Positions 1-7,532 of a stretch of DNA of 64,000 nucleotides are shown in pieces. This DNA comes from Citricoccus zhacaiensis (GTDB taxonomy: Bacteria; Actinomycetota; Actinomycetes; Actinomycetales; Micrococcaceae). The notes beneath the pieces were generated by a model, which worked only from the letters and a program-made list of their open reading frames with translations, searched no databases and was not told where the DNA came from. Location of the stretch: positions 54,063-118,062 of the forward strand of contig NZ_BMLQ01000003.1 in NCBI RefSeq assembly GCF_014645315.1. Reading direction: 5' to 3'. How positions within the stretch are numbered: the stretch's first letter is position 1; each line of letters starts with the position of its first letter. Made by a program: the position numbers and the translations under genes.

Positions 1-39
1 AAGGTGACGCGCCGCCGTCGTTGGTGGGGGTGGCCCCGA

Positions 40-171
40 TCAGATGATCGGGCGGCCCGCCTTCTTGGACTCCGAGACGTCGCGGAAGAAGCCGCGCGCG
101 ATGAAGAACAGGACGGCGGCCACGATCACGGGCCACATCAGTACGTACACAGTCAGCAGAACTGTTGTCAT
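40..171 (-). CDS. Putative transporter small subunit (43-residue membrane peptide)
   Basis: A short reading frame begins at ATG 171 behind AAAGGA (7-nt gap) and ends 30 nt downstream of the symporter gene on the same strand, so the two are almost certainly co-transcribed. The 43-residue product is one hydrophobic helix (about residues 3-25, MTTVLLTVYVLMWPVIVAA onward) followed by a basic, polar tail (RGFFRDVSESKKAGRPII). Tiny single-helix proteins of this kind accompany sodium:solute symporters and NSS transporters in Actinobacteria (MetS-like or 'putative transporter small subunit') and are thought to be needed for function or assembly. That role is family knowledge; here only the position, the RBS and the hydrophobic helix are seen. 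Confidence 0.75.
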   Translation of the reverse strand: MTTVLLTVYVLMWPVIVAAVLFFIARGFFRDVSESKKAGRPII

Positions 172-201
172 GGTGGTTCCTTTCTGGTTCGTCGCGGCCG
201 G

Positions 202-1956
202 TCAGTCGCGCTGGGAGTCGGACGAGGATGATCCCCCCGAGGTTTCCGATGCCTTGGCGGCGGCAGCGGCCGCCACGATCTGCTCGGCTGTCTGCGGGGT
301 GTCCGGATCGAAGTCTCCGGTGATGTCCTTGATGACGTCGAAGTCGAAGTTCTGCTTCGACCGGACGGACATCAGGTAGCAGACCAGGAAGGAGACCGCG
401 TAGGCGACCAGCGAGGCGGAGAGCACCGTGTAGTCGCGCAGACCGCCGGTGAAGATCCCGGCGAACGTGAAGGGCGCGGCCGCCACGGTGGCGATCCCGC
501 CGACCCAGATCGCCGGCTTCAGGCCGAAGAACCCGAAGGACATGATGCCCAGCACCACACCGATGCCGACCGTGGCCAACAGCTCGACGCTGAAGCCGAG
601 GACGCCGGTGAACGGGATCCACTCGAAGCGCACCGGCAGGAACGCCACGAGGGCGGCGAGCACCGACACGGAGAAGGCCGCGTTGGTGACCTTCGGCCAG
701 TAGAACGAGGCGATGACCGGGAACACCAGGCAACCCCACAGAGCACCGACGAACACCAGCAGATCGAGGATGTTGAACTGCGCCGTGGCGAAGTACAACC
801 CCGCGCCCGTGGCCACGATCATGCTGATGCGGCCGACGAGCAGCATGGTCTTCGGGTTGGCCTTCTTCTTGCCGACGGACTGGCCGTAGATGTCCGCCAT
901 GACGATGGAGGACAGGGCGGCTAGGTCCGAGTCGGCGGTGGAGGAGAGGGCGCCGATGATCATGATGAACGCCAGGGCCAGCAGGATCGGGCCGAGGTAG
1001 GTGCCGGCCATCTGCGGGATGAGGTTGTTGACGTCCCCGTTCATGGGCTCCACGCCCAGGTACAGCGCCATCACGCCGAGCATGCCGATGCCGATCACCG
1101 AGCCGCCGTAGCCGATGGTGGCGGTCACGAAGGTCGGCTTGATGAGATCCTCCCGCACGGCGAACAGGCGCTGGGCGATGGTCTGGTTGCCGATGGCGTA
1201 GGCGAGGACGGCGGCGATGTACGGGGCGCCCTGGTTCATGAAGGCCTCAGAGGAGAAGAAGTTCTCCTGCTGCGGGGTGACGTTGCCGGCAGCCACACCG
1301 GCCTCGAACATGCCCGGGCCGCCGGCCACGAAGAAGATCACCGGGATGATGATGACGGCCGCGCCCAGCATGAACATCACCTGGGCGAAGTCGGTCAGCA
1401 CGGAGGCGCGGAAGCCGGACCACAGGGTATACATCAGCACGCCCGCGGCCACGATCACGATGCCCGCACCGAAGCTCAGCGGGGACAGCATCGAGATCAG
1501 GGCGCCGCCGGCAATGAAATTGGAGGTCAACGAGATCAGTGAGCCCAGGACGTTGGATCCGGCCAGCATCAGCTGGGAGGACCGTCCGTGGCGGGCGTAC
1601 ATGACCTCGGCCAGGGTGTGGGCCCTCGGGGCAACCTTGCGGATGCGCTTGCCGAAGGGGTAGATGAAGAGGATCATCAGGGCTCCCCAGAGCCCGTAGT
1701 GGATGGGACCGGAGATGCCGTAGGTGTAGCCCGCGGTGGCGGAGGCGTACATGGACGAGGCCCAGATCCAGGTGGCGGTCATCGATGCCGCGGAGATGCC
1801 GAATCCGATGTTGTTGCCGGCGGTCATGTAGCCGTCGGCGTTCTCCTTCTTCCGGCTGATGCCCACGGACATCCACATGGTGCCGCCGTAGAAGAGGATC
1901 AGCAGCAACACCACTGCCAAGATCCCTAACTGATTGAATTCCTGAGCGGGTGGCAT
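202..1956 (-). CDS. Sodium:solute symporter family permease
   Basis: A 584-residue polytopic membrane protein with about 13-14 hydrophobic segments, matching the SSS (SLC5-type) fold length. Recognisable SSS features are the N-terminal YMTAGNNIGFGISAASM stretch, an early HTLAEVMYARHG segment and a long central GALSSTADSDLAALSSI helix. It should take up an organic solute with sodium. The overall look is closer to the urea/DUR3-like and putative amino-acid/carboxylate branch than to PutP, but the substrate cannot be read. ATG 1956 is preferred over an in-frame codon at 1995 because AAAGGA precedes it and the hydrophobic region starts a few residues later. The C-terminus is a charged Ser-rich cytosolic tail. 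It precedes the small transporter subunit at 40-171. Confidence 0.85.
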   Translation of the reverse strand: MPPAQEFNQLGILAVVLLLILFYGGTMWMSVGISRKKENADGYMTAGNNIGFGISAASMTATWIWASSMYASATAGYTYGISGPIHYGLWGALMILFIYPFGKRIRKVAPRAHTLAEVMYARHGRSSQLMLAGSNVLGSLISLTSNFIAGGALISMLSPLSFGAGIVIVAAGVLMYTLWSGFRASVLTDFAQVMFMLGAAVIIIPVIFFVAGGPGMFEAGVAAGNVTPQQENFFSSEAFMNQGAPYIAAVLAYAIGNQTIAQRLFAVREDLIKPTFVTATIGYGGSVIGIGMLGVMALYLGVEPMNGDVNNLIPQMAGTYLGPILLALAFIMIIGALSSTADSDLAALSSIVMADIYGQSVGKKKANPKTMLLVGRISMIVATGAGLYFATAQFNILDLLVFVGALWGCLVFPVIASFYWPKVTNAAFSVSVLAALVAFLPVRFEWIPFTGVLGFSVELLATVGIGVVLGIMSFGFFGLKPAIWVGGIATVAAAPFTFAGIFTGGLRDYTVLSASLVAYAVSFLVCYLMSVRSKQNFDFDVIKDITGDFDPDTPQTAEQIVAAAAAAKASETSGGSSSSDSQRD

Positions 1957-2007
1957 CCCGGTCCTTTCATCTCGGCGACAATGACAGCGGTCCACGGGGC
2001 TGGTATT

Positions 2008-2089
2008 CGGTCCCCGCGGACCGTAGTACGTAGCCGTCTCCGGCTACCGGCGGCCCCCTCGGGCCACGTGCGATGGCCCCGTTCGGGCC
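2008..2089 (-). promoter_or_regulatory. Structured 5' leader of the symporter gene: four consecutive hairpins
   Basis: In the 50-135 nt upstream of the symporter start there are four GC-rich hairpins in a row: CGGTCC/GGACCG (2008-2013, 2018-2023), GTAGCC/GGCTAC (2030-2035, 2042-2047), GGCCC/GGGCC (2052-2056, 2061-2065) and GGCCC/GGGCC (2075-2079, 2085-2089). A further GTTGGC/GCCAAC hairpin sits at 2183-2200. This density suggests a folded mRNA leader such as a riboswitch or attenuator, but I do not recognise a known class, and there is no clear terminator U-tract. The rest of 1957-2383 shows no convincing gene. Confidence 0.4.
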
Positions 2090-2383
2090 TCGCGGCGACC
2101 CTTCAGGTCACCTCCGGCGGGAGCCATGTCAGCGGGTCTGCATGTCGTGTCCATGCACCCAGCTGGGCTCTCTCGCATCGGCGTTGGCAATGAAGCCAAC
2201 CGCTGAAGTCTCTCATGTTTGCAACCGCAATACCAGTTCGAGGGGTCGATCTTGAAGTAAAGCGCCTTGTCAGAAAGGAGTTTCCAGCGTCTTCACAGGC
2301 GGTCAGCAGTGGGGCCTGCGTCAGCCCGTGTTGGTCTGGTGTTGGCATCGGCGCGGCTCGGCCACGATGGGGACACCTGCGAA

Positions 2384-2413
2384 TTCGAAGGGCGGCCAGT
2401 GACGGAGTATGAT
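2384..2413 (+). promoter_or_regulatory. Candidate promoter of tRNA-Ala
   Basis: TATGAT at 2408-2413 is a near-consensus -10 box, 35 nt before the mature tRNA 5' end. TTCGAA at 2384-2389 would be a weak -35 with an 18-nt spacer. The assignment rests only on position and the -10 match. Confidence 0.35.
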
Positions 2414-2448
2414 GGCTGAGCGCCTTCCGGCGATGCGTCGGGATCCGC

Positions 2449-2521
2449 GGGGCCTTAGCTCAGTTGGTAGAGCGTTTCGTTCGCAATGAAAAGGTCAGGG
2501 GTTCGACTCCCCTAGGCTCCA
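2449..2521 (+). tRNA. tRNA-Ala (anticodon CGC)
   Basis: A 73-nt cloverleaf can be folded by eye: acceptor GGGGCCT pairs with AGGCTCC (one G-U), D-arm GCTC/GAGC with an AGTTGGTA loop, anticodon stem TTTCG/TGAAA with loop TTCGCAA giving CGC, and T-arm AGGGG/CCCCT with loop TTCGACT. The discriminator is A, and no CCA is encoded. CGC reads GCG alanine codons. The 3' half is duplicated at 4601-4645, so the gene has served as an integration site. Confidence 0.95.
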
Positions 2522-2522
2522 C
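2478..2522. repeat. Left copy of a 45-bp direct repeat (tRNA 3' end, att-like)
   Basis: The last 45 bp of the tRNA region, from the anticodon loop to just past the discriminator, match 4601-4645 with about 7 mismatches and no gaps. This is the classic signature of an element inserted at a tRNA 3' end, where the intact gene is kept at one side and a partial copy marks the other. Confidence 0.7.
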
Positions 2523-2526
2523 AATT

Positions 2527-2578
2527 GTCCTGAGTCGAGACACCGTTAGTAAACGATGTCTCGACTCAGGACTTTTTT
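2527..2578 (+). terminator. Rho-independent terminator behind tRNA-Ala
   Basis: A 16-bp perfect stem, GTCCTGAGTCGAGACA (2527-2542) pairing with 2557-2572 around a 14-nt loop, is followed at once by six T residues (2573-2578). It starts 5 nt after the tRNA. Part of the stem (GAGTCGAGACA) recurs at 4649, next to the other copy of the tRNA repeat, so the sequence may also derive from the end of an inserted element. Confidence 0.85.
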
Positions 2579-2865
2579 CGTGGGTTCGTTTTTCGGGTTG
2601 TTGTCTTGAGGTGTGGTGGTGTGCCGGGGGTTCGGCTGAGGGGCTTCTGGTAGTTCTTGCTGGGGTCGATGGCGTGCTCGGCGATGACGTCGCCGGTGGC
2701 TGCGTTAGTGGTAGTGACGTGGTTGTCCTGGATCAGGAGCAGGACGTTCTCTTCGATGCGTGCCTGGGAGGTGTCGGAGTTGTCCGGCGTAGAGGTTGGA
2801 GACCTTGCCGTAGCGGTCCACCCGGTCGGTGTGGCTGCGAGATTCTGCTTCAGGGTGTGTGTTCC
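2566..2865 (-). pseudogene. Remnant of an IS481-family transposase (C-terminal part, frameshifted)
   Basis: Reading the minus strand, one frame gives HTDRVDRYGKVSNLYAGQLRHL (shown in pieces: HTDRVDRYGKV, then SNLYAGQLRHL; about 2835-2770). A second frame continues with NVLLLIQDNHVTTTNAATG and then AIDPSKNYQ (about 2750-2640). Together these follow the C-terminal pattern of actinobacterial IS481 transposases, which typically read like RVD..GKV.L...RLHHIG, then VLLLV.D..V.V..AATGE, then IDP.KDYQP. The two halves lie in different frames, and no catalytic DDE core is present upstream, so this is a decayed fragment. Base composition is lower in GC than the neighbouring chromosome. It lies inside the region bracketed by the tRNA repeat. 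Confidence 0.65.
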
Positions 2866-3019
2866 GGGCTGCCGACTCAGGCCGAAGCGCTGGGCGGCCT
2901 GGACGATGACGAGGTTGCGATTTTTCGATCCCATGGAATATCGTTGCCGGTCCACACTGTCGGTGCAGTGTCGTCGATGTCCCGAGTCATCGGTGGCCTT
3001 GGAGCCGACCATGCGGTGA

Positions 3020-4474
3020 TCATGCAATGGCTTGCGGTATGCGTCCTGCTTGGCGCATCTCTTCCGAAGCTTCGAACTCCGGGGCGTTCGATGACTCGTG
3101 GAACTCCAAGAGCTGCGCCTCGTGGTCGGCATGGTGCTCTAGAAGCGCCTCCTTGACCTCCGACGGAGTGGCATAGAAATACTCCCGTCGTAGATTGACC
3201 AGATTCACACGCTTGTTGGCGAAGTGTTCATGGAGCGCACGTTCAAGTCCAACTGCATCCTTGGCGAAGATCATGGTGTGACTGTCGAAGTAGAATGGGA
3301 CCGATGCGTCGCCCAGCTCTCGTACTCGGTCGTCCGGGTTGAGGCGTCGAGTCATGCCGATCTTGATGATTCCCGGTCCGAAAGCGCCGCGATTCGAGAT
3401 GACGTAGACGTACCCTGCGCGTGTATTGGCCATAGTCGATTCAACATCGGCGAGTTTCTCCTCCGCCTCAGCGAGTGCTGAATTTGCCTTGTTGATGGCT
3501 TCTTGGTCGCCTGAAGCCTGGAGGGTCGCGAGCACCGATTTGTAGTGCTCGACCTCCTTCTCCTGCTTGGCCTTGGCGGCGAGAAATTCCTTTTGAGCTT
3601 GGCGTTCCTCACGCTCTCGAGCCCGTGCTTCCCGCTCCTCCTCCTTGGCGGCCTTGGTTGCCTCGAGATGGGCATGGGTGAGGGTGAGTTCCTTTTCGCG
3701 GAGGTTGAGGTACCCAGGGGTGATGCGGATGCTCATGGTTTTGCCAAGCCGAGCGACCGCCTCTGCGGACTTCTCGAGTCTCTTCTTTGCCGCTGACAAG
3801 TGGCCCGCCTTGACCGTCTTGATGGAGTTTTCTGCCTCCGCGTTGAATGCGCGGAGGAGTAACTTGGTCATATCGTTGACCATCTTCCGTCCCTGTGCCT
3901 CCGAGCCGTTGACTGTCCAACCCTGAGCGGCTGACGTGGCATTCTTGTCCCGGACCATGCCCTTAATGCGCTCGCGAGTTGCCTGAAGGTCAGCGCCGTA
4001 CTGCACGGAATCCGATGCGGGATTTTCGAAGTTGTAGAGGCCATAGTCGTTCAGGTCAACCATGTCTTCTAGGTCGATCACCTGTTGTTTTAGGTCAGCG
4101 ACACGGTCGCTTTCGAATTTTGCCTCGTCCTGGGTTGTCACGATGTGCCGGCGCAATGCGTCGATGTTTTCGTCGAGTCGGGCGACCTCGTCCTGACGCT
4201 CCAATACCTCCATGCCGTTAATGCGATCGAAGTCGGAACGAAGCTGGCGGTTCTCTGCTTGTGCTGCCCGTAAGGCAGTGGCCCTGCTTTCCCCGGTGCT
4301 GGCAAGGGTTTCGTTCTCCTTGCGAAATTTGAGGACGTGGGCGAGCCCCGCGATAGTGAAAGGAATGCCAACAATTGTGAATGTCGCGAGGATGAGTCCA
4401 ATGATGGCGGATATGAACATCGGCTTGTTCTGCGATGTGGGTTCTGGACTTTCGGGTGGCGTTTTCAGTTCCAT
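3020..4474 (-). CDS. DUF4041 and T5orf172/GIY-YIG-type domain membrane-anchored protein
   Basis: A 484-residue protein. After a short polar start there is a hydrophobic segment (about residues 19-47, FISAIIGLILATFTIVGIP), then heptad-rich coiled coil (about 50-140), a DUF4041-like middle (about 160-300) merging into a highly charged KEEEREAREREE helix, and a C-terminal T5orf172/Mug113 domain of the GIY-YIG superfamily (about 352-445). The last contains YVYVISN, IKIGMTRR, DRVRELGDASVPF and LERALHEHF. Domains of this kind occur in phage genomes and mobile or defence regions; the biochemical role is not established. The GIY-YIG part suggests nucleic-acid cleavage or binding near the membrane. 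The gene is distinctly AT-richer than its neighbours and is the only intact gene between the tRNA-Ala repeats, so it was probably acquired. No strong Shine-Dalgarno sequence precedes ATG 4474. Confidence 0.75.
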   Translation of the reverse strand: MELKTPPESPEPTSQNKPMFISAIIGLILATFTIVGIPFTIAGLAHVLKFRKENETLASTGESRATALRAAQAENRQLRSDFDRINGMEVLERQDEVARLDENIDALRRHIVTTQDEAKFESDRVADLKQQVIDLEDMVDLNDYGLYNFENPASDSVQYGADLQATRERIKGMVRDKNATSAAQGWTVNGSEAQGRKMVNDMTKLLLRAFNAEAENSIKTVKAGHLSAAKKRLEKSAEAVARLGKTMSIRITPGYLNLREKELTLTHAHLEATKAAKEEEREARAREREERQAQKEFLAAKAKQEKEVEHYKSVLATLQASGDQEAINKANSALAEAEEKLADVESTMANTRAGYVYVISNRGAFGPGIIKIGMTRRLNPDDRVRELGDASVPFYFDSHTMIFAKDAVGLERALHEHFANKRVNLVNLRREYFYATPSEVKEALLEHHADHEAQLLEFHESSNAPEFEASEEMRQAGRIPQAIA

Positions 4475-4600
4475 GAGAGGCCCGTCGTTTCGTTGCTAGC
4501 GGGATAGAGGTAAAGCCAAGTATCCCAAGTCGCTGGACACCTTAGGCAAGGGGTAAAAATCCTATTGACAGTTCACGCCACCCATCAGGGAATGCATTCC
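4475..4600. other. Intergenic stretch upstream of the DUF4041 gene
   Basis: This AT-richer segment must carry the promoter of the minus-strand DUF4041 gene, but no convincing -35/-10 pair is seen on that strand. A TTGACA occurs on the plus strand at 4565-4570 without a matching -10. No coding potential is seen here. Confidence 0.4.
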
Positions 4601-4645
4601 CGCTCGCAATGAGAAGATCACGGTTTTGACTCCCTTAGGCTCCAC
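4601..4645. repeat. Right copy of the tRNA-Ala 3'-end direct repeat (att-like)
   Basis: CGCTCGCAATGAGAAG onward matches the anticodon loop to discriminator of tRNA-Ala (2478-2522), including the terminal TAGGCTCCAC. Mismatches in the T-arm stem mean it cannot be a working tRNA half. With the left copy it defines an insert of about 2.1 kb. No integrase gene remains. Confidence 0.7.
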
Positions 4646-4648
4646 GAT

Positions 4649-4691
4649 GAGTCGAGACATGGGTGACACCTGAGTCGCGTCATCGGTGACA
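4649..4691. repeat. Two tandem 20-bp direct repeats resembling an IS481-type end
   Basis: GAGTCGAGACATGGGTGACA (4649-4668) is followed after 3 bp by a second copy (4672-4691) with three mismatches. Repeats of a GAGTCG..ACAT.GGTGACA type are what I recall from terminal regions of IS481 elements, which would fit the transposase remnant at 2566-2865. The identification as an element end is inference; the repeat itself is directly visible. Confidence 0.5.
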
Positions 4692-4693
4692 GA

Positions 4694-4730
4694 AGAACGG
4701 GAGTCCGGCCATCGGCCGGACTCCCGTTCT
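4694..4730. terminator. Long perfect hairpin, 17-bp stem and 3-nt loop
   Basis: AGAACGGGAGTCCGGCC (4694-4710) is exactly complementary in inverted order to 4714-4730 around an ATC loop. There is no T-tract, so it is only a possible intrinsic terminator or a protein-binding palindrome at the edge of the insert. Nothing else is recognised between it and the gene starting at 4856. Confidence 0.5.
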
Positions 4731-4855
4731 CATGTCTGAAGGACCTCAAGCGTGCTGGGTTGAACGATGAACTGGTCAGGAATCGAGAAGCGCCCCGGGC
4801 GGGGCCGCCGTTAGTGTGGTCGGCATCAGCCAGGTGAGACCGAGGAGAAGCGACG

Positions 4856-5314
4856 ATGACGACCGAGGGCGACACCCCAGGAGGTTTCTCCGCCCAGGAG
4901 CGGACCGCGATGAAGGAGCGAGCTGCGGAACTGAAGGCTGACGCCAAGCGGGCCAAGGGGGCGAAGAAGGCGGCTGCGGACGAGGCGGACCTTCTCGCCA
5001 AGATCGCGCAGATGCCCGAGGGCGACCGCGAGATGGCCGAACGGCTGCACTCGATCGTCTCGGCCGTCGCCCCCGACTTGGCGCCCAAGCTCTACTACGG
5101 TCAGCCCGGGTACAACCGGGATGGGAAGGTCGTGGTCTTCTTCCGCAGTGGGCAGATGGATAAAGAGCGCTACTCGACCTTCGGTGTCAGTTCGAAGGCG
5201 GCCCTCGACGAGGCTGACGGTTTCTGGCCGACCTCCTACGCCCTCATCGACCCGACCGAGGAGGGCTGGGAGCGGCTCGCCGACGTCGTCCGGCGCGCTG
5301 CGAAGACGGAGTAG
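4856..5314 (+). CDS. DUF1801 family protein
   Basis: A 152-residue soluble protein. The first 60 residues are a charged Lys/Ala/Glu helix (ELKADAKRAKGAKKAAADE). The rest is a DUF1801 (YdhG-like) domain with the typical PKLYYGQPGYNRDGKVVVFF and GFWPTSYAL.D patterns. Members of this fold have been linked to iron handling (frataxin-like) in some Firmicutes, but the function of actinobacterial members is not known. ATG 4856 is preceded by GAGGAG at a good distance. It converges with the oxygenase gene 5321-6379 with only 6 bp between them. It stands alone on its strand. Confidence 0.8.
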   Translation: MTTEGDTPGGFSAQERTAMKERAAELKADAKRAKGAKKAAADEADLLAKIAQMPEGDREMAERLHSIVSAVAPDLAPKLYYGQPGYNRDGKVVVFFRSGQMDKERYSTFGVSSKAALDEADGFWPTSYALIDPTEEGWERLADVVRRAAKTE

Positions 5315-5320
5315 CGAGCC

Positions 5321-6379
5321 CTACTTCGCCGCCAGCTCCGGGTGGAACTTCTCGGTGACCTTCGGATGCGCACGGACAAAGCCCTTGAGCATGTTGGAGC
5401 CGAACGAGGCCAGCATGGGGTTGTCGGGATCGTCGGAGACACCGCGGGCCTCGGCGGCCAGCTCGGCCGGCAGCTCCACGGGCTCGATCACGGCGTCCAG
5501 GCGCGGGGAGTAAAAGAACGGCACGGAATAGCGGTCCACGCCCTCGTCCGGGGCGATGGCCCGGTGGATGGTGGCCATGAGGTAGCCGTTGGTGGCCACC
5601 TCGAGCATCTCGCCGAGGTTGACGACCAGTGCGCCGTGGATCGGCTCGACGGGAAGCCACTCGTCCTGCCCGTAGGGGCGCACCTCAAGGCCGCCCACCA
5701 GATCCTGCAGGAGCAGGGTGATGAAGCCGTAGTCGGCATGCAGGCCGACGCCCTGGGTGCCGGCCTCCTTCACTCCGCCGACGTAGTGGGCCAGCTTGCC
5801 CATCCATGCGCGGTCACCGCTGAACGGCTCCGCGAAGTGGTCCTCGTCCAAGCCGATGGAGACACACAGGGCCTTCAGCAGGTCCTCGCCGACGCGATCC
5901 ATCAGACCGGTCCAGTCCATGGCCGCCCGCTCGAGTTCTGGCATGTCCGCCGGCCACTGATTGCGGCCCTGCAGGTACCAGTACTCCTCGCCGGGCGTGA
6001 TCTGCTCGGCCGGGACCGGGGCGCGGTCCGGGGAGAAGTCGATCTGCTCGCGCGAATCCGGGCGCCCCTGGGTGCGCTCGGAGCCCACCGAGGAATAGCC
6101 GCGGTAGTGCGGGGAATTCTGGTTGTGCAGGGCCAGTTTCTGCTCGTCCGGCCGGGCGAAGAACTCGGCGGTGACGCGGAACAGGTCGTCCACCTGGCCG
6201 GCGGCGGCGCCGTAGTTGACGATCTGGAAGAAGCCCACGTGGTGGGCGGCATGGCGCAACCGGTCCAGGAAGTCCGGGGCGAAGGAGCCGTCGGCGGTCC
6301 GCATGGTGGACAGGTCCAGGACCGGGATGTCCAACGGTGCACCGGTGGTGGTGGAGTCGTCAGAGAGCGCAGAAGTCAT
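5321..6379 (-). CDS. 2-oxoglutarate/Fe(II)-dependent oxygenase, isopenicillin-N-synthase-like
   Basis: A 352-residue member of the non-haem iron, 2-oxoglutarate-dependent oxygenase family (DIOX_N followed by 2OG-FeII_Oxy). The N-terminal part has IPVLDLSTM and the HHVGFFQIVNYG stretch typical of DIOX_N. The iron facial triad appears as HAD in GVGLHADYGFITLLLQD, and a distal His in ATIHRAIAP, followed by the 2OG-binding R-Y-S of DRYSVPFFYSPR. Family members hydroxylate or desaturate small molecules; the substrate here is unknown. I chose ATG 6379, which precedes the domain by about 16 residues. An in-frame GTG at 6409 is also possible, and neither has a strong ribosome site. It lies 74 bp downstream of the HAD gene on the same strand. 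Confidence 0.8.
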   Translation of the reverse strand: MTSALSDDSTTTGAPLDIPVLDLSTMRTADGSFAPDFLDRLRHAAHHVGFFQIVNYGAAAGQVDDLFRVTAEFFARPDEQKLALHNQNSPHYRGYSSVGSERTQGRPDSREQIDFSPDRAPVPAEQITPGEEYWYLQGRNQWPADMPELERAAMDWTGLMDRVGEDLLKALCVSIGLDEDHFAEPFSGDRAWMGKLAHYVGGVKEAGTQGVGLHADYGFITLLLQDLVGGLEVRPYGQDEWLPVEPIHGALVVNLGEMLEVATNGYLMATIHRAIAPDEGVDRYSVPFFYSPRLDAVIEPVELPAELAAEARGVSDDPDNPMLASFGSNMLKGFVRAHPKVTEKFHPELAAK

Positions 6380-6453
6380 GGAACCAGTCAACGACGCCGG
6401 CCGGCGCACATACTTCTACGTTGCCTTGCGCTACCCCGGGTGACGACATTTCG

Positions 6454-7440
6454 TCACATGGTGGCGTTCGGCGCGCCAGTGGTCTTTAATGCCCACTCCA
6501 GGAAGGCCTGCCCGGCTTCCTCATGCCGACCCTCGGCCGTCCCGAAGCCCTGGGCGGCCAGGTCGTCACTGGTCATCACCGGGTACGGGGTCTCCGGGAT
6601 GCCGTCCTCGTGCCGGACGTCCACGTGCACCACCGGCGCCCCGCGCTCCTGCAGCCAGTCCGCCATGGCGTAGTCCGTGCGGGAGTCCCCGCAGGTGAAC
6701 CAGCGCATCGGCAGTTCCCCGTCGGCAGCGATCAGAGCCCAGGAGCGCTCCGCACCGCGGTCCTTGCCACTGGAGGCATGCTCGACGTCCGAGGAGATGA
6801 TGGTCGAGTCCAGCTGGAACGCGTCGGCGGCCCGGTCCTCGGCGAGGAGGCCGGCCACGCGGTCCTCGAAGTCGCGCTGACCTGCCCGGTAGCGCTCCGG
6901 CGACTCGCCCACGTTCATCTCGGCCGAGAACATGGCCAGCTTGGTGTCGTCGTAGAACATGGTGTCCGTGTAGTCGCCCACCAGCCGGACCAAGCGCGAC
7001 TCCAGGTCCGCTGGGAGCCGCATGCCGGCGTCGACCTCCATCCATACGGGCACCCCGTGGCCGCGCGTGGCCCGGGGGAGGCCGGCGTCGCGATCCGTGT
7101 CAGTGGGGTCCTGACCATACTCGCCGGTCTCGCCCTTCCGTGCGCTTCCGGAGGCCGGAGCGGCAAGGTCGGCCAGAGCAGCGAAGGAGAAGTGGACCGC
7201 GCCCTTCTCGCACACCGCGTGGAACCGGGCGTCGCCGGGCAAACCGGCAGCGAGGAGCGGGGCAGCCACGTGCTGCAGCACGAAGTCGGCGGACCGGCCG
7301 GTGTTGAAGACCACGGGGATGCCGCGGCCCGCCAGGGAGACCAGTGCCGTGACGATGCCGTCCGGCACCCGGCGGGTCTCGGGAGAGGCGATGGGACCGT
7401 CGACGTCCAAGAGCAGTCCAAACGGGGGCACAGTACGCAT
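6454..7440 (-). CDS. HAD-superfamily hydrolase (sugar-phosphatase-like)
   Basis: A 328-residue protein carrying the HAD motifs in order: DVDGP near the N-terminus (motif I with the nucleophile Asp), FNTGRS (motif II), a downstream Lys in SSGKDRGAE (motif III) and CGDSRTDYAMADWL (motif IV). The large cap region between motifs II and III (about residues 80-230) and the RGIPVVFNTGR context resemble the Cof/sucrose-phosphatase branch. It probably removes phosphate from a sugar phosphate or similar metabolite; substrate unknown. It is divergent from the LytR_C gene (92-bp gap) and probably co-transcribed with the oxygenase downstream. Confidence 0.75.
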   Translation of the reverse strand: MRTVPPFGLLLDVDGPIASPETRRVPDGIVTALVSLAGRGIPVVFNTGRSADFVLQHVAAPLLAAGLPGDARFHAVCEKGAVHFSFAALADLAAPASGSARKGETGEYGQDPTDTDRDAGLPRATRGHGVPVWMEVDAGMRLPADLESRLVRLVGDYTDTMFYDDTKLAMFSAEMNVGESPERYRAGQRDFEDRVAGLLAEDRAADAFQLDSTIISSDVEHASSGKDRGAERSWALIAADGELPMRWFTCGDSRTDYAMADWLQERGAPVVHVDVRHEDGIPETPYPVMTSDDLAAQGFGTAEGRHEEAGQAFLEWALKTTGAPNATM

Positions 7441-7532
7441 GCCACCAGAGTAGGGGGCGAACCGGATGCCAGACCGTGGCCCGTCGCCTAATGTGGTGCG
7501 GACTACAGTCCACGTGCACCGAAGGGGGTCCC

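Noticed and set aside
2008-2200. Known riboswitch (glycine, TPP, cobalamin, SAM, c-di-AMP types considered)
   Set aside because: None of the conserved sequence elements of these classes could be found, so only a structured leader of unknown class is reported.
2523-4600. Prophage or integrative element still complete
   Set aside because: No integrase, capsid, replication or conjugation genes; only one intact gene and a transposase fragment remain.
4601-4645. Second tRNA gene or half
   Set aside because: Only the 3' part is present and the T-arm stem is broken by mismatches; better read as the far copy of an attachment repeat.
5342-6673. Long open frame on the plus strand opposite the oxygenase and HAD genes
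   Set aside because: It lies wholly antisense to two genes with clear catalytic motifs, has low-complexity Gly/Val/Leu composition typical of antisense frames in high-GC DNA, and no ribosome site.
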